Part shown: positions 51,517 through 61,217 of the stretch, piece after piece
Layout of the letters: every line of letters begins with the position of its first letter
How positions within the stretch are numbered: the first letter of the stretch is position 1
Assembly: GCA_015067785.1 (NCBI GenBank)
Contig: SVLR01000001.1
Location: 16,949 to 80,948 of the forward strand
Length of the DNA: 64,000 bases
Direction: 5' to 3'
Source: Oscillospiraceae bacterium
Lineage (GTDB): Bacteria; Bacillota; Clostridia; Oscillospirales; Oscillospiraceae
Notes under the pieces: generated by a model
Told to the model about the DNA's origin: nothing
Seen by the model: only the letters and a program-made list of their open reading frames with translations
Database searches by the model: none
Program-made: the position numbers and the translations under genes

Positions 51517-52125
51517 ATGGAAAAGAAGATCATTACCATCTCCCGGCAGTTTGGCAGCGGTGGCCGTACCATCGGTCGGGCTGTGGCAGAGAAATTAGGT
51601 ATTCCCTTTTACGACAAGGAGCTTGTGGAGCAAATCGCCTTGGAGTCCGGCTTTGACCCCAGCTACATAACAGAACACGGCGAGCACGCACCGGGAAAAA
51701 GCCTGTTTTCCTACGCCTTTGCCTCTATGGGTATGCCCGGGGTGATGCAAGGCCTTTCCTCTGCGGATTTCCTGTGGACGATCCAGTGTAACGTCATTTT
51801 GCAGCTGGCGGAAAAAGGCCCCTGCGTCATTGTGGGCCGCAATGCGGATTATATTCTCAAGGACCGGGAGGACTGTCTCCACGTCTTTATCCACGCAGAT
51901 ACCGATTATCGGGCTGACCGGATCGTGCGGCTCTACGGTGAGTCGGAAAAAGCGCCCCTTGCCCGCTTGGAGGAAAAGGACAAGCGCCGCCGGGTCAATT
52001 ACGAGCATTACACCGGCCGGGATTGGGGCAATGCAGAGAATTACGACATCTGTCTCAACAGCGGTGTTTTAGGCGAAGAAGCCTGTGTGGATTTCATTGT
52101 AAATTCCGTCAAAAACAGCAAATAA
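51517..52125 (+). CDS. cytidylate kinase-like family protein
   Basis: The 202-residue protein begins with the P-loop-type ISRQFGSGGRTIGRAVAEKLG, then YDKELVEQIA, and ends with the R-rich DKRRRVNYEHYTGRDWGNAENYDICLNSG typical of the AAA_26/Cmk-like family found in many gut Firmicutes and Bacteroidetes. These proteins resemble CMP kinases but usually coexist with a true Cmk, so the substrate is uncertain. AAAGGAGG precedes the ATG at 51517; the listed start at 51475 lies within the promoter. Confidence 0.82.
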   Translation: MEKKIITISRQFGSGGRTIGRAVAEKLGIPFYDKELVEQIALESGFDPSYITEHGEHAPGKSLFSYAFASMGMPGVMQGLSSADFLWTIQCNVILQLAEKGPCVIVGRNADYILKDREDCLHVFIHADTDYRADRIVRLYGESEKAPLARLEEKDKRRRVNYEHYTGRDWGNAENYDICLNSGVLGEEACVDFIVNSVKNSK

Positions 52126-52130
52126 AAATC

Positions 52131-52241
52131 GTAGGGACACCTCTCCAAGGTATCCGAAAAACGCAAAAAATCGGCACAAAATGTGCCGATTTTTTATGGT
52201 TATTGTGGGTTTTGCGGACACCCGGGGACGGGTGTCCCTAC
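52131..52241. repeat. pair of inverted GTAGGG palindromes flanking a terminator
   Basis: GTAGGGACACCTCTCCAAGGTATCC (52131-52155) and, in the opposite direction, GGACACCCGGGGACGGGTGTCCCTAC (52216-52241) enclose a terminator hairpin. The arrangement lies between converging genes. Confidence 0.7.
52165..52195. terminator. bidirectional terminator
   Basis: AAAAAATCGGCAC and GTGCCGATTTTTT form a 13-bp stem with an AAAAT loop, having A-run and T-run on the two sides. Confidence 0.9.
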
Positions 52242-52252
52242 AATACCCATTT

Positions 52253-52789
52253 TTATTTTTTGTCCCAGAGGCAGTTCCAGTTTTGGATGAAATACTCCAC
52301 ACCGGAGTAGACGGTAGTCAGTACAATGACAGCGATAACGATCCAACTGAGGATGCTATTTGTGGGAAATGCCATCATCACGCAAAGACCGATCATAGTG
52401 CTGGCGGTTTTGACCTTACCGCTCCAACCGGCGGCAATGACCTTTCCCTTACCTACCGCGATGAGCCGCAGACCGGTAACAGCAAATTCCCGGGTCAGGA
52501 CGATCATCAGCGCCCAAGCGGGGAACATATTCCACTGACAGAATATTGCCATAGCAGAGATCACCAGCAGCTTATCCGCCAAGGGATCTAAAAACTTACC
52601 AAAGTCGCTGACCTGCTGATATTTCCGCGCAATATGGCCGTCCACGAAGTCTGTCAGGCTTGCGACCACAAAAACCGCAAGACTTAGCCACATATAAAGG
52701 CCGCTTTGACCGCCGCTCAAGTACATAAGTACCATAAATACCGGGATAAATGCAACCCGGATCAGGGTAATTTTCGTTGCAAGTGTCAT
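52253..52789 (-). CDS. pgsA: CDP-diacylglycerol--glycerol-3-phosphate phosphatidyltransferase
   Basis: PgsA makes phosphatidylglycerophosphate, the step toward phosphatidylglycerol. The 178-residue membrane protein has the CDP-alcohol phosphotransferase motif D(x2)DGxxAR(x8)Gx3Dx3D seen as DFVDGHIARKY...DFGKFLDPLADK, plus about five helices. The start at 52789 overlaps the rimO stop by 4 nt (ATGA); the listed start lies deep in rimO. It ends the yqhQ-prmC-recA-recX-rimO-pgsA unit; pgsA next to recA-region genes is seen in many Firmicutes. Confidence 0.95.
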   Translation of the reverse strand: MTLATKITLIRVAFIPVFMVLMYLSGGQSGLYMWLSLAVFVVASLTDFVDGHIARKYQQVSDFGKFLDPLADKLLVISAMAIFCQWNMFPAWALMIVLTREFAVTGLRLIAVGKGKVIAAGWSGKVKTASTMIGLCVMMAFPTNSILSWIVIAVIVLTTVYSGVEYFIQNWNCLWDKK

Positions 52790-54117
52790 ACTGTTTCCTC
52801 CTGGGGATAGCCGGAGAGGTCTCCGTCTACCAGTCCGTCGATGGTGATGTTCAGGAATGTGCCCTCTGTCAGAGCTTCGTCGCAGGCGATCCAAACTCTG
52901 CCGTCAATGTCGGGGGAGTCGCCATAGGTACGACCATAGAACTGACCGAACTCCTCGTTGTAGCCGTCTACCAAAACCGTGAGGGTCTTGCCGATGAAGG
53001 ATGCGTTATACTCGTCCATGATCCGGGACTGGATCTGTTCCAGTATTTCCGCCCGCTGCTGGGCAACAGAGAAATCCACATACTCCATATCATATGCCGG
53101 TGTGCCCTCCTGTGGAGAAAAGGCAAAGGCACCTACCCGCTCCAGCTTCATTTCCTTCAAAAACTCGCATAGCTCTGCGAACTCCTCCTCCCCCTCACCG
53201 GGAAGACCGGTAATGACGCTGGTACGCAGTACGATATCGGGCATTTTGGCTCTGAGCTTTCCGAATAGCTCCCGTAAAAACGCACCGTCGCCACGGCGAT
53301 TCATCAGCTTCAGTATCTTATTATTACAGTGCTGAATGGGAATGTCAAGATATTTTACGATTTTCGGCTCCCGAGCCATGGTCTCGATCAGCTCGTCGGT
53401 GATCTCATCGGGATAGACATAGTGGATCCGCACCCACCGGAACCCCTCGATTTTACAAAGCTCTGTCAGCAGCTCCGGCAGCATCCGCTTGCCGTAAAGA
53501 TCGAGACCGTAACGGCTGGTATCCTGCGCCACCACGATCAGCTCTTTTACACCGCTGTCTGCAAGAAGCCGGGCTTCATAGAGCACATCATCCATCGTCC
53601 GGGAGCGGAATTTGCCACGCAGCGACGGGATCACGCAGTAGCTGCAGCGGTTGTCGCAGCCCTCGGCAATTTTCAGGAATGCGTAATGCTCTGGGGTGGT
53701 CAGCACTCTGCCGGTCTCCTCCTCCGGCTCGTTGATGGAGCCGAAATCCACCACTTGGGTGTCTTCTAAAAGCTGCTCAATGGCAGGTACGATCTTGTGG
53801 TAGCTGCCGGTGCCGAGGATGCCGTCAACCTCCGGCATCTCCTTCAGGATTTCTTCCTGATAGCGCTGAGAAAGGCAGCCGGTGACAAGAATTTTGCCAA
53901 TCAGTCCCTCTGCTTTCAGTGCTGCCATTTCCAGTATATAATCAATGGCTTCGCTTTTCGCAGAATCGATAAAGCCGCAAGTATTGATGACCACCACATC
54001 GCTGCCGGTCACACTGCTAAGCACCTCGTGACCTGCTTCCCGGACACGGTACATCATCCGCTCGCAGTCTACCTGATTTTTCGCGCAGCCGAGGGATATA
54101 AAGCCAATATTAGCCAT
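52786..54117 (-). CDS. rimO: ribosomal protein uS12 methylthiotransferase RimO
   Basis: RimO adds a methylthio group to an Asp of ribosomal protein S12. The 443-residue radical SAM enzyme has the N-terminal UPF0004 domain (ISLGCAKNQVDCE with two more Cys, TCGFID and TGCLSQRY), the radical SAM triad CDNRCSYCVIPSLRG, and a C-terminal TRAM domain. I start it at the ATG at 54117, six bases after GGAGG; the listed 54363 start adds 82 residues read from the recX gene. It overlaps recX by 8 nt. Confidence 0.95.
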   Translation of the reverse strand: MANIGFISLGCAKNQVDCERMMYRVREAGHEVLSSVTGSDVVVINTCGFIDSAKSEAIDYILEMAALKAEGLIGKILVTGCLSQRYQEEILKEMPEVDGILGTGSYHKIVPAIEQLLEDTQVVDFGSINEPEEETGRVLTTPEHYAFLKIAEGCDNRCSYCVIPSLRGKFRSRTMDDVLYEARLLADSGVKELIVVAQDTSRYGLDLYGKRMLPELLTELCKIEGFRWVRIHYVYPDEITDELIETMAREPKIVKYLDIPIQHCNNKILKLMNRRGDGAFLRELFGKLRAKMPDIVLRTSVITGLPGEGEEEFAELCEFLKEMKLERVGAFAFSPQEGTPAYDMEYVDFSVAQQRAEILEQIQSRIMDEYNASFIGKTLTVLVDGYNEEFGQFYGRTYGDSPDIDGRVWIACDEALTEGTFLNITIDGLVDGDLSGYPQEETV

Positions 54118-54736
54118 CATTTTCCTCCATTTGTAAGGACAATTCTTCCATTGCCCTGCGGATTTCTCCGTAACTGTGCCCCCGCCGCAGCAGGGCGTTA
54201 ATGACCCGATCCCGGGCTTTTCTGTCTTCCCGGATCTCAGGATGGTTTTCGAGATAAGAAAGGATATGCGATTGCTGAGAAGGATAGTCCGCGAGGGCAT
54301 CCTCCCAAAGATGCTTTGGCACTCTTTTTTCATAAAGCGCCTGTTTTGCCCGGGCGATGCCATAGCCCTTATGGATGCAACGCTCGACGATATTGCGGGC
54401 AGTTTTGCTGTCGTCCAGCAGGTCCATATCCGTCAGCCAGGCCACTGCCTCCTTGGCATTTTGCGCATCCTCGCCCTTTTGGATCAGGCGGTGCTCCAGC
54501 TCCCGTTTGGTAATACCGGAGGCCGAAATGATCCGCACTGCCCGCATTTTGGCGGACATTTTCCCTGCCGCCTCGGTTAGCTTTGCAAATTCCTCGTCGG
54601 TCAGCTCCAGGCCGGTATAAAGTCCAAAGTCCTCCACCGTCTGCCGGTAAAGGCGCATACTTTCACCGCTCTCAAAACGCACCGCGTGCCTCCCTGCCCG
54701 GTCGGGCTGGGAGGCAATCGATTCAATCCTCATCAT
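54110..54736 (-). CDS. recX: RecX family regulator
   Basis: RecX modulates RecA filaments. The 208-residue protein has the helical repeats of the family with motifs [31 protein letters not shown] and [21 protein letters not shown]. The start codon overlaps the recA end by 14 nt and has no good ribosome site, so translation is probably coupled to recA. Two adjacent ATG codons (54736, 54733) are possible starts. Confidence 0.88.
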   Translation of the reverse strand: MMRIESIASQPDRAGRHAVRFESGESMRLYRQTVEDFGLYTGLELTDEEFAKLTEAAGKMSAKMRAVRIISASGITKRELEHRLIQKGEDAQNAKEAVAWLTDMDLLDDSKTARNIVERCIHKGYGIARAKQALYEKRVPKHLWEDALADYPSQQSHILSYLENHPEIREDRKARDRVINALLRRGHSYGEIRRAMEELSLQMEENDG

Positions 54737-55823
54737 CAAAATCGTCAGCGCTGACAGCTACGGGACGGTCTGCCACCTTAGCCGGTGCTTTGGTGCCGCC
54801 GATCTTCCACAGGTTTTCACGGACCTGGGCTTCTACGCTTTCTGCAATGTCGGGGTTATTCTGCAGGAAGGTCTTTACCGCATCCTTGCCCTGACCGATC
54901 CGCTCTTCGCCCATACTAAACCAGCTGCCGCTCTTCTGAATAACCTCCAGCTGCACAGCTAAGTCTACCAGCTCGCCCCATTTACTGATGCCCTCGCCGT
55001 ACATAATGTCGAAAAAGGCTTCCTTGAAGGGAGGCGCGACTTTATTCTTGACCACCTTGACACGGGTCTTGTTGCCGATCACATTGCCGCCTTCCTTGAT
55101 GGATTCCACTCTGCGCACATCCAGACGGACGGAGGAGTAGAACTTAAGGGCATTGCCACCGGTGGTGGTTTCAGGGTTACCGTACATCACACCGATCTTC
55201 ATACGAAGCTGGTTGATGAAAATGACCACACAGTTGGTCTTGGCGATGGTGCCAGCCAATTTCCGCAGTGCCTGAGACATCAGTCGCGCCTGCAGACCTA
55301 CGAAGGTATCACCCATTTCGCCCTCGATCTCCTGCTTAGGAACAAGGGCAGCAACGGAGTCCACGACCACCGCATCCACAGCACCGCTGCGCACCAGCGC
55401 ATCGGTGATCTCCAGCGCCTGCTCGCCGGTATCCGGCTGGGAGACCAGCATATTTTCCGTGTCCACACCCAAAGCCGCCGCATAGACCGGATCAAGGGCG
55501 TGCTCTGCGTCCACGAAGGCGACCTCGCCGCCGCGCTTCTGAGCTTCTGCCAAAATGTGCAGTGCAAGGGTGGTCTTACCGGAGGATTCCGGTCCGTAGA
55601 TCTCAATAATTCTACCCTTGGGTACACCGCCCACACCCAGCGCAGCGTCCAGTGCCAGGCTGCCGGTGGGGATAGCTTCAACGTTCATATCCGGGCGCTC
55701 GCCCAAACGCATAACCGTGCCCTTACCGAAGTTCTTTTCGATCTGGGATATGGCGGTCTGGAGTGCTTTTTTCTTATCGGAAGCAGGGGTAGGTGCTTCA
55801 TATACTGTCTTTTTTGTTGCCAT
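54723..55823 (-). CDS. recA: recombinase RecA
   Basis: RecA drives homologous recombination and the SOS response. The 366-residue protein has MAW motif region [10 protein letters not shown], Walker [10 protein letters not shown], Walker [10 protein letters not shown], the L2 loop [22 protein letters not shown] and an acidic tail (DDFDDED). It follows prmC by two bases. I saw no obvious LexA or other operator in the two-base gap, so SOS control would have to act at the operon promoter. Confidence 0.98.
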   Translation of the reverse strand: MATKKTVYEAPTPASDKKKALQTAISQIEKNFGKGTVMRLGERPDMNVEAIPTGSLALDAALGVGGVPKGRIIEIYGPESSGKTTLALHILAEAQKRGGEVAFVDAEHALDPVYAAALGVDTENMLVSQPDTGEQALEITDALVRSGAVDAVVVDSVAALVPKQEIEGEMGDTFVGLQARLMSQALRKLAGTIAKTNCVVIFINQLRMKIGVMYGNPETTTGGNALKFYSSVRLDVRRVESIKEGGNVIGNKTRVKVVKNKVAPPFKEAFFDIMYGEGISKWGELVDLAVQLEVIQKSGSWFSMGEERIGQGKDAVKTFLQNNPDIAESVEAQVRENLWKIGGTKAPAKVADRPVAVSADDFDDED

Positions 55824-55825
55824 AG

Positions 55826-56695
55826 CTATACATCCTCTCTCTCATATCGGGCAATGATCGCCCGCTCTCTCTGATTAAAATCCTTCACCAATTTCCGTAC
55901 TGTAAATCCGTTTTCGCTTAGTATTCCCGCTACCGCGCTTCCCTGCGCTGCTCCAAATTCAAAGCAAAGATATCCGTCTGTTTTTAAGGCTGCGCGGTAG
56001 TTTTTCGCAATGCTTCTGTAGAAGATAAGCCCGTCATCACCGCCGTGGAGGGCTAAATGGGGCTCAAAGTCATCTACGCTTTTTGGAAGCTGCGCCATCT
56101 CATCGGTAGTGATATATGGGGGATTGCTGACGATGATATCAAACTTTCCAAGAAATGCCGAGGGCTCTCCCAACGCATCCGCAGCTGTGCAGGTCACTCT
56201 GCTATGCAGCTTCTGACGGGCAACATTCTCCTTTGCCACCGCTAGAGCGTTCCGGGAAATGTCCGCCAAGGTCACCCAGACATCGGGCACATTCTTTGCC
56301 ACCGCAAGACCAATACAACCGGAGCCAGTGCAAAGATCCAAGACCCGCTTTTCGCCGGGGATAGCTTTTGCAGCTTCGATGACCAGATCTGTCACAGCGC
56401 AGGTATCGTCCCGGGGAATGAGTACATCAGGCGTGACTTTCAGGGTCATTCCGTAAAAGTCCCACTCTCCCAGCACATAGGCAAGGGGCTCGTCGTTCAG
56501 AAGCCGCCTGATGCCCGCCTCTACCCTTTCGCATTCCTGATCGCCCACATACATATCCCGGTGGGATAGGAGCTGATCCTTATTCTTTCCGGTAACACAG
56601 CAAAGAAGCTCCTGGGCATAGAAATGGGCGGTATCCGCGTCCTCCCAGTCAAGCAACTTTTTGCGCGCATACATATAGAGGTTTCCGAGGGTCAT
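55826..56695 (-). CDS. prmC: peptide chain release factor N5-glutamine methyltransferase PrmC
   Basis: PrmC methylates the GGQ glutamine of release factors RF1 and RF2. The 289-residue protein has an N-terminal helical domain, the hinge [22 protein letters not shown], the SAM loop [16 protein letters not shown] and the catalytic NPPYI. The ATG at 56695 overlaps the yqhQ stop as TAATG; the listed start is an upstream TTG. Its grouping with a DUF1385 gene is common in Firmicutes (prfA-prmC-yqhQ neighbourhoods). Confidence 0.94.
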   Translation of the reverse strand: MTLGNLYMYARKKLLDWEDADTAHFYAQELLCCVTGKNKDQLLSHRDMYVGDQECERVEAGIRRLLNDEPLAYVLGEWDFYGMTLKVTPDVLIPRDDTCAVTDLVIEAAKAIPGEKRVLDLCTGSGCIGLAVAKNVPDVWVTLADISRNALAVAKENVARQKLHSRVTCTAADALGEPSAFLGKFDIIVSNPPYITTDEMAQLPKSVDDFEPHLALHGGDDGLIFYRSIAKNYRAALKTDGYLCFEFGAAQGSAVAGILSENGFTVRKLVKDFNQRERAIIARYEREDV

Positions 56696-57672
56696 TACCA
56701 ACGGTCTTCCCCCTCATTTTCCGGGATAACTGCTTCCAGAGCGGCAATGCCGGTGCGGATCATATCCTCGTCCGGCTCCTGGGTAGTGAAGTTTTGCATC
56801 CACATACCGGGGGCGGTCAGAATCCGGGAAAACCAGTTATCGTGACGACCTACCCAGCGGTTGATCTCATAGCTGATGCCTACCACCAAGGGAAGAAGCA
56901 GCAGCTTAAAAACGATCATAATAAGCCGGTAAAGGAAGCTGCCGTGAATGGTCTCCAGCGCGGGGATCAGCGCCAAAAGTCCGGAGGATGCCGCGGAAAA
57001 TACCAAGATGGACAGCACCATTACCACAAGCAGGAAGCTGGTGCCGCAGCGGGGATGCAGTCGGGTCTGCTTTTGTACATTTTCTACTGTCAGGGGAAGT
57101 CCTGCCTCGTAGCAGCGAATGGTCTTATGCTCTGCGCCGTGGTAAGCAAAGACACGCTTCATTTCCTGCATCCGGGACACCAGCACCATATAGGTGCCGA
57201 AGATCACAATACGCACCAAGCCCTCGATCAGGTTGATGATCAGGTTATTCTTCACGATACCGTAGAAAAAGCCGCCTACGATCATCGGAAGCAGGAAGAA
57301 AAGCACAATAGAAAGACCCAGTCCCAAAAAGACACCAAGACCTACCACGATCTTTTGGAACTTTTCATTTCCCAGCTTTTCTTCCAGCCAAGCGTCAAAC
57401 TTGCTGGGTTCTTCCTGATACTCCTCCGGGGCAAGCTCCGATGCCTGCATCAGCGCCTTCACGCCGGTCAGCTGGGCATCGAAAAAGCTGACCATGCCCC
57501 GGATAAAAGGGATCTTGCTGATGACCTTGGGGGGCAGCTTACGGTCCTTCACATCGATCTTCAGTTCTCCGTTTGCACAGGTAACGATGGCATCCTTCTT
57601 AGGACCGCGCATCATAATGCCCTCGATCAGCGCCTGACCGCCGATCATTGTTTTGAATTTTTCCTGAGACAT
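56695..57672 (-). CDS. yqhQ: DUF1385 membrane protein (YqhQ family)
   Basis: The 325-residue protein has the conserved N-terminus MIGGQALIEGIMMRGP, a central AYHGAEHKTIRCYE motif and LHPRCGTSFLL, plus four to five transmembrane helices. The family is widespread in Firmicutes and its function is not established. The conserved HGAEHK and RCGTSF suggest an enzymatic or metal site. It is the first gene of the unit that continues with prmC and recA. GAGGAT precedes the ATG. Confidence 0.9.
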   Translation of the reverse strand: MSQEKFKTMIGGQALIEGIMMRGPKKDAIVTCANGELKIDVKDRKLPPKVISKIPFIRGMVSFFDAQLTGVKALMQASELAPEEYQEEPSKFDAWLEEKLGNEKFQKIVVGLGVFLGLGLSIVLFFLLPMIVGGFFYGIVKNNLIINLIEGLVRIVIFGTYMVLVSRMQEMKRVFAYHGAEHKTIRCYEAGLPLTVENVQKQTRLHPRCGTSFLLVVMVLSILVFSAASSGLLALIPALETIHGSFLYRLIMIVFKLLLLPLVVGISYEINRWVGRHDNWFSRILTAPGMWMQNFTTQEPDEDMIRTGIAALEAVIPENEGEDRW

Positions 57673-57709
57673 AGTATATCCTCTTTAGTAATGTAATTTC
57701 TTACCAATG

Positions 57710-57738
57710 ATTATAGCACATTCCGTCATAAAAGGAAA
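57710..57738 (-). promoter_or_regulatory. promoter of the yqhQ-prmC-recA operon
   Basis: A perfect TATAAT lies about 40 bases upstream of yqhQ with TTTCCT 17 bases upstream, a poor -35. The region overlaps the end of dnaE by none and leaves only a 67-base gap. Confidence 0.55.
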
Positions 57739-57739
57739 G

Positions 57740-60700
57740 CTATTTCAGCACAATATTTCCCTCACCCAAGAAGGTTTTGAGTTTCTGCAGCAGCTTATCG
57801 TTCAATGCGCAAGTCGTGCCGCGGCGGACACCGGTATCCTCAAAGTAGAGTACCGTCTTGATATCTCCGGGGAACATCTGCAAGGATGCTCTTACCGGCT
57901 GATAAAGAGGACTATTCTCGCTGGGAAGCCGCAGGTAAAGCACCTGATCCGCCTTTATCTCCCGCTTTTCACGGACTGCTTTCGTCTGCTGCGGTTCCGG
58001 GTCCGGATTTCCGTTTGCAAAATCAGAAATGGGTCTTGCCCGGTTAATGACGATCTGGGGTTCTTTATCGTCCCGCATAGAGAGTCTGCCGGTAATGACC
58101 ACCGCCTGATTTTCCCGGAGGTAACCGCCAAACTGGCTCAGCACATTGGAAAATGCCAGCATTTCAATGGAGGCAGTATCGTCCTCCAGTGTCACATAGG
58201 CCATCATGGAGTTATTGCGGGTGGTCTTCATTTTTACCTGCTGGATCACACCGGCTACGCTGACGATCTGGTCGTCCTGATAACTGCCTTCTTCATCCAT
58301 AAGAATACCGATGGATACCACGTGGGTATTTTTCAGGAAGGGGCGATAATCGTCCATCGGGTGACCGGAGATGTAAATACCGGTAGTCTCCTTTTCCAGC
58401 AGCATCAGCTCTGCCTTGCTCATTTCGTTAAGCTTCGGAATGGGGATAGCCGCAGCCGCATCGTCCTCCTCCAGCATGGAGAAGAGACCGATCTGCCCCT
58501 CCACATTCTTTTTCCGGGCAGAAGAGATACTGTCCATCATCATATCATAGACTGCCAAGAGCTCACTTCTGTGGTAGCCGAAGCCGTCCATCGCGCCACA
58601 CTTGATGAAGTTTTCCACTGCCCGCTTGTTGATCTCATCCCCCATGCGCTGCAAAAAGTCCTCCAAGGAGCGGAAATCGCCGCCCTCGCTGCGTTTTTTT
58701 ACCATATTGCGGATAAGACCAACACCGACATTTTTCACGGCACCAAGACCGAACCGAATGGCATTGCCCTCTACCGTAAAGGTATCCTCCGAGCGGTTGA
58801 TATCCGGGGGCAGCACCGGAATGCCCATATTCTTACACTCGGCAATATACCCGGAGATCTTCACCGCAGAATCCAGCACCGAGGTCATCAGTGCCGCCAT
58901 ATACTGGTGGGGATAATGACACTTAAGGTATGCGGTCTGGTAGGATACCACCGCATAGCAAACAGCGTGTGCCTTATTAAAGGCGTAGTTGGCAAATTCC
59001 ACGATCTCGTCATAGATCGACTGGGCGGCAGCCTCCGAAACGCCTCTGCCCACACAGCCGGGAATATTTTGCTTGGGATCACCGTAGACGAAGACCTTCC
59101 GTTCTTCCTCGATGACCTTCTGCTTCTTTTTAGAGATGGCTCTGCGGATGTTATCGGCTTGTCCCATGGTATAGCCTGCCAGAGAGCGGAAGATCTCAAT
59201 GACCTGCTCCTGATAGACGATACAGCCGTAGGTGACCCGGAGGATCGGCTCTAAATGAGGTGTTTTATAGGTGATTTTGGCAGGATTCTGCTTGTTGGCA
59301 ATAAATTTCGGAATAGAATCCATAGGACCGGGACGGTACAGCGCCACGATCGCCGTCATATCTTCAATAGAAGTAGGCTTCATATTGACGCAGACACCGG
59401 TAATGCCGGCGGATTCCAGCTGGAAGACACCCTGGGTCTTGCCCTCGGCAAGCATCCGGAAGGTCTCCGGGTCGTTATCGGGGACATTGTCAATGTCAAA
59501 ATCCGGGTCTATTTTCTGAATTTGGGTTTGGGCATCCTTGATGACCGTCAGGTTGCGAAGACCTAAAAAGTCCATTTTAAGAAGACCGAGCTCCTCGATG
59601 GTAGTCATCGTATATTGGGTGACGATGGTATCGTCATTACAGGAAAGGGGCACATAGCTGCACACCGGGTCCGCGGTGATCACCACACCTGCGGCGTGGG
59701 TGGAGGTATTTCTCGGCATACCCTCCAGCCGCATTGCGGTGTCGATGAGGGTGCGGATCCGCTCGTCTCCGTCGTACATCTCCCGCAGCTTGGGCGAGAC
59801 ATCCAAGGCTTCTTTCAGGGTGATGTGCAGCGGCATTGTGGGCACCTGCTTTGCCACCTGATCGGTCTCTGCATAGGTAAAGTTCAGCACTCTGCCCACA
59901 TCACGGATGGCACCGCGGGCGGCCATCGTACCGAAGGTCGCGATCTGCGCCACATGGTCAGCGCCGTACTTCTGCATAACATATTCAATAACCTCGCCCC
60001 GGCGCTCCTGACAGAAGTCCGTATCGAAGTCAGGCATACTGACACGCTCCGGGTTGAGGAAACGCTCGAAAATGAGAGAATATTGCATTGGGTCTACCTC
60101 TGTAATATGCATACAGTAGGCAACGATGGAGGCAGCACCGGAGCCACGGCCCGGTCCTACAGGAATACCCGTTTCCTTTGCAAAACGGATAAAGTCCCAA
60201 ACGATGAGATAGTAGTTGACATAGCCCATCCGGCTGATGACGCCGATCTCATATTCCAAGCGCTCTTTGTAGCTTTCAGGGGGATCATCATACCGCTCCC
60301 GAAAGCCGTCCATACAGAGCTTGCGGAAATATTCCTCATTGGTATACCCCTCCGGTACCGGGAAAGAGGGCAAATGGTACTGATTAAAGACAAATTCCAG
60401 ATTGCAGCGGTCGGCAATGCAGACGGTATTTTCAAAGGCTTCGTCCAGCCCGGGGAACAGCTTCCACAGCTCCTCCTCGCTCTTTAGGTAAAATTCCTCG
60501 GTCTGGAATTTCATACGGTTGGGATCGTCGATGGTCTTGCCGGTCTGGACGCACAGCAGCACATCCTGCACCGCAGCGTCCTCCTTGCGGAGATAGTGAG
60601 CATCGTTAGTCACCACCAAAGGAAGGCCTGTCTCTCTTGCGATCCGGCAGATGCCCTGATTGACAGCGGTCTGCTCCGGAATACCGTGATCCTGCAGTTC

Positions 60701-61216
60701 CAAATAGAAGTTGTCCGGTCCAAAGATCTCAGACATCGTAAGGGCATAGTCCTTTGCTGCATGATAATCCTCATCCATAAGATACTGGGCGACACCGCCG
60801 GCAAGGCAGGCAGAAAGGGCGATCAAGCCTTCATTATACTGCCGCAAAAGCTTAATATCCACACGGGGCTTGCCGTAAAAACCGTGGATAAAGGCTTCGG
60901 ACACCAGCTTGCAGAGGTTTTCGTAGCCCTGACGGTCCTTGCACAGAAGCACCAAGTGATAGGGGTCGTTGTCAATACCGTGGACACGGTCCTCCATATT
61001 TCTGCGGGTCACATAGACCTCACAGCCGATAATAGGTTTAATGCCGGCAGCCTTGGCAGTTTTATAAAAGTCAATACAGCCGTACATCACGCCGTGATCA
61101 GTCAGCGCAATGGCGCTCTGCCCCAGCTCCTTGACCCGATCCATCATCCGGTCAATGCGGCAGGCACCGTCCAAAAGGCTATATTCCGAGTGAACATGTA
61201 AATGGACAAAACCCAT
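57740..61216 (-). CDS. dnaE: DNA polymerase III alpha subunit DnaE
   Basis: The 1158-residue protein has the N-terminal PHP domain (HLHVHSEYSLLDGA, ALTDHGVMYG), the C-family polymerase palm with catalytic PDFDTDFCQERR and GRGSGAASIV, the helix-hairpin-helix region and the C-terminal OB fold (VVITGRLSMRDD). In Firmicutes DnaE works with PolC during replication, mainly to extend primers. AGGAGG precedes the ATG, one base after the whiA stop, so it is co-transcribed with murB and whiA. Confidence 0.97.
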   Translation of the reverse strand: MGFVHLHVHSEYSLLDGACRIDRMMDRVKELGQSAIALTDHGVMYGCIDFYKTAKAAGIKPIIGCEVYVTRRNMEDRVHGIDNDPYHLVLLCKDRQGYENLCKLVSEAFIHGFYGKPRVDIKLLRQYNEGLIALSACLAGGVAQYLMDEDYHAAKDYALTMSEIFGPDNFYLELQDHGIPEQTAVNQGICRIARETGLPLVVTNDAHYLRKEDAAVQDVLLCVQTGKTIDDPNRMKFQTEEFYLKSEEELWKLFPGLDEAFENTVCIADRCNLEFVFNQYHLPSFPVPEGYTNEEYFRKLCMDGFRERYDDPPESYKERLEYEIGVISRMGYVNYYLIVWDFIRFAKETGIPVGPGRGSGAASIVAYCMHITEVDPMQYSLIFERFLNPERVSMPDFDTDFCQERRGEVIEYVMQKYGADHVAQIATFGTMAARGAIRDVGRVLNFTYAETDQVAKQVPTMPLHITLKEALDVSPKLREMYDGDERIRTLIDTAMRLEGMPRNTSTHAAGVVITADPVCSYVPLSCNDDTIVTQYTMTTIEELGLLKMDFLGLRNLTVIKDAQTQIQKIDPDFDIDNVPDNDPETFRMLAEGKTQGVFQLESAGITGVCVNMKPTSIEDMTAIVALYRPGPMDSIPKFIANKQNPAKITYKTPHLEPILRVTYGCIVYQEQVIEIFRSLAGYTMGQADNIRRAISKKKQKVIEEERKVFVYGDPKQNIPGCVGRGVSEAAAQSIYDEIVEFANYAFNKAHAVCYAVVSYQTAYLKCHYPHQYMAALMTSVLDSAVKISGYIAECKNMGIPVLPPDINRSEDTFTVEGNAIRFGLGAVKNVGVGLIRNMVKKRSEGGDFRSLEDFLQRMGDEINKRAVENFIKCGAMDGFGYHRSELLAVYDMMMDSISSARKKNVEGQIGLFSMLEEDDAAAAIPIPKLNEMSKAELMLLEKETTGIYISGHPMDDYRPFLKNTHVVSIGILMDEEGSYQDDQIVSVAGVIQQVKMKTTRNNSMMAYVTLEDDTASIEMLAFSNVLSQFGGYLRENQAVVITGRLSMRDDKEPQIVINRARPISDFANGNPDPEPQQTKAVREKREIKADQVLYLRLPSENSPLYQPVRASLQMFPGDIKTVLYFEDTGVRRGTTCALNDKLLQKLKTFLGEGNIVLK

Positions 61217-61217
61217 A

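Noticed and set aside
54118-54363. N-terminal extension of RimO in the ORF track
   Set aside because: These codons are the recX gene read in another frame; the GGAGG site and the family N-terminus support the start at 54117.
57707-59254. 515-residue plus-strand ORF opposite dnaE
   Set aside because: It is the antisense frame of dnaE, with His/Leu-rich translation and no motif.
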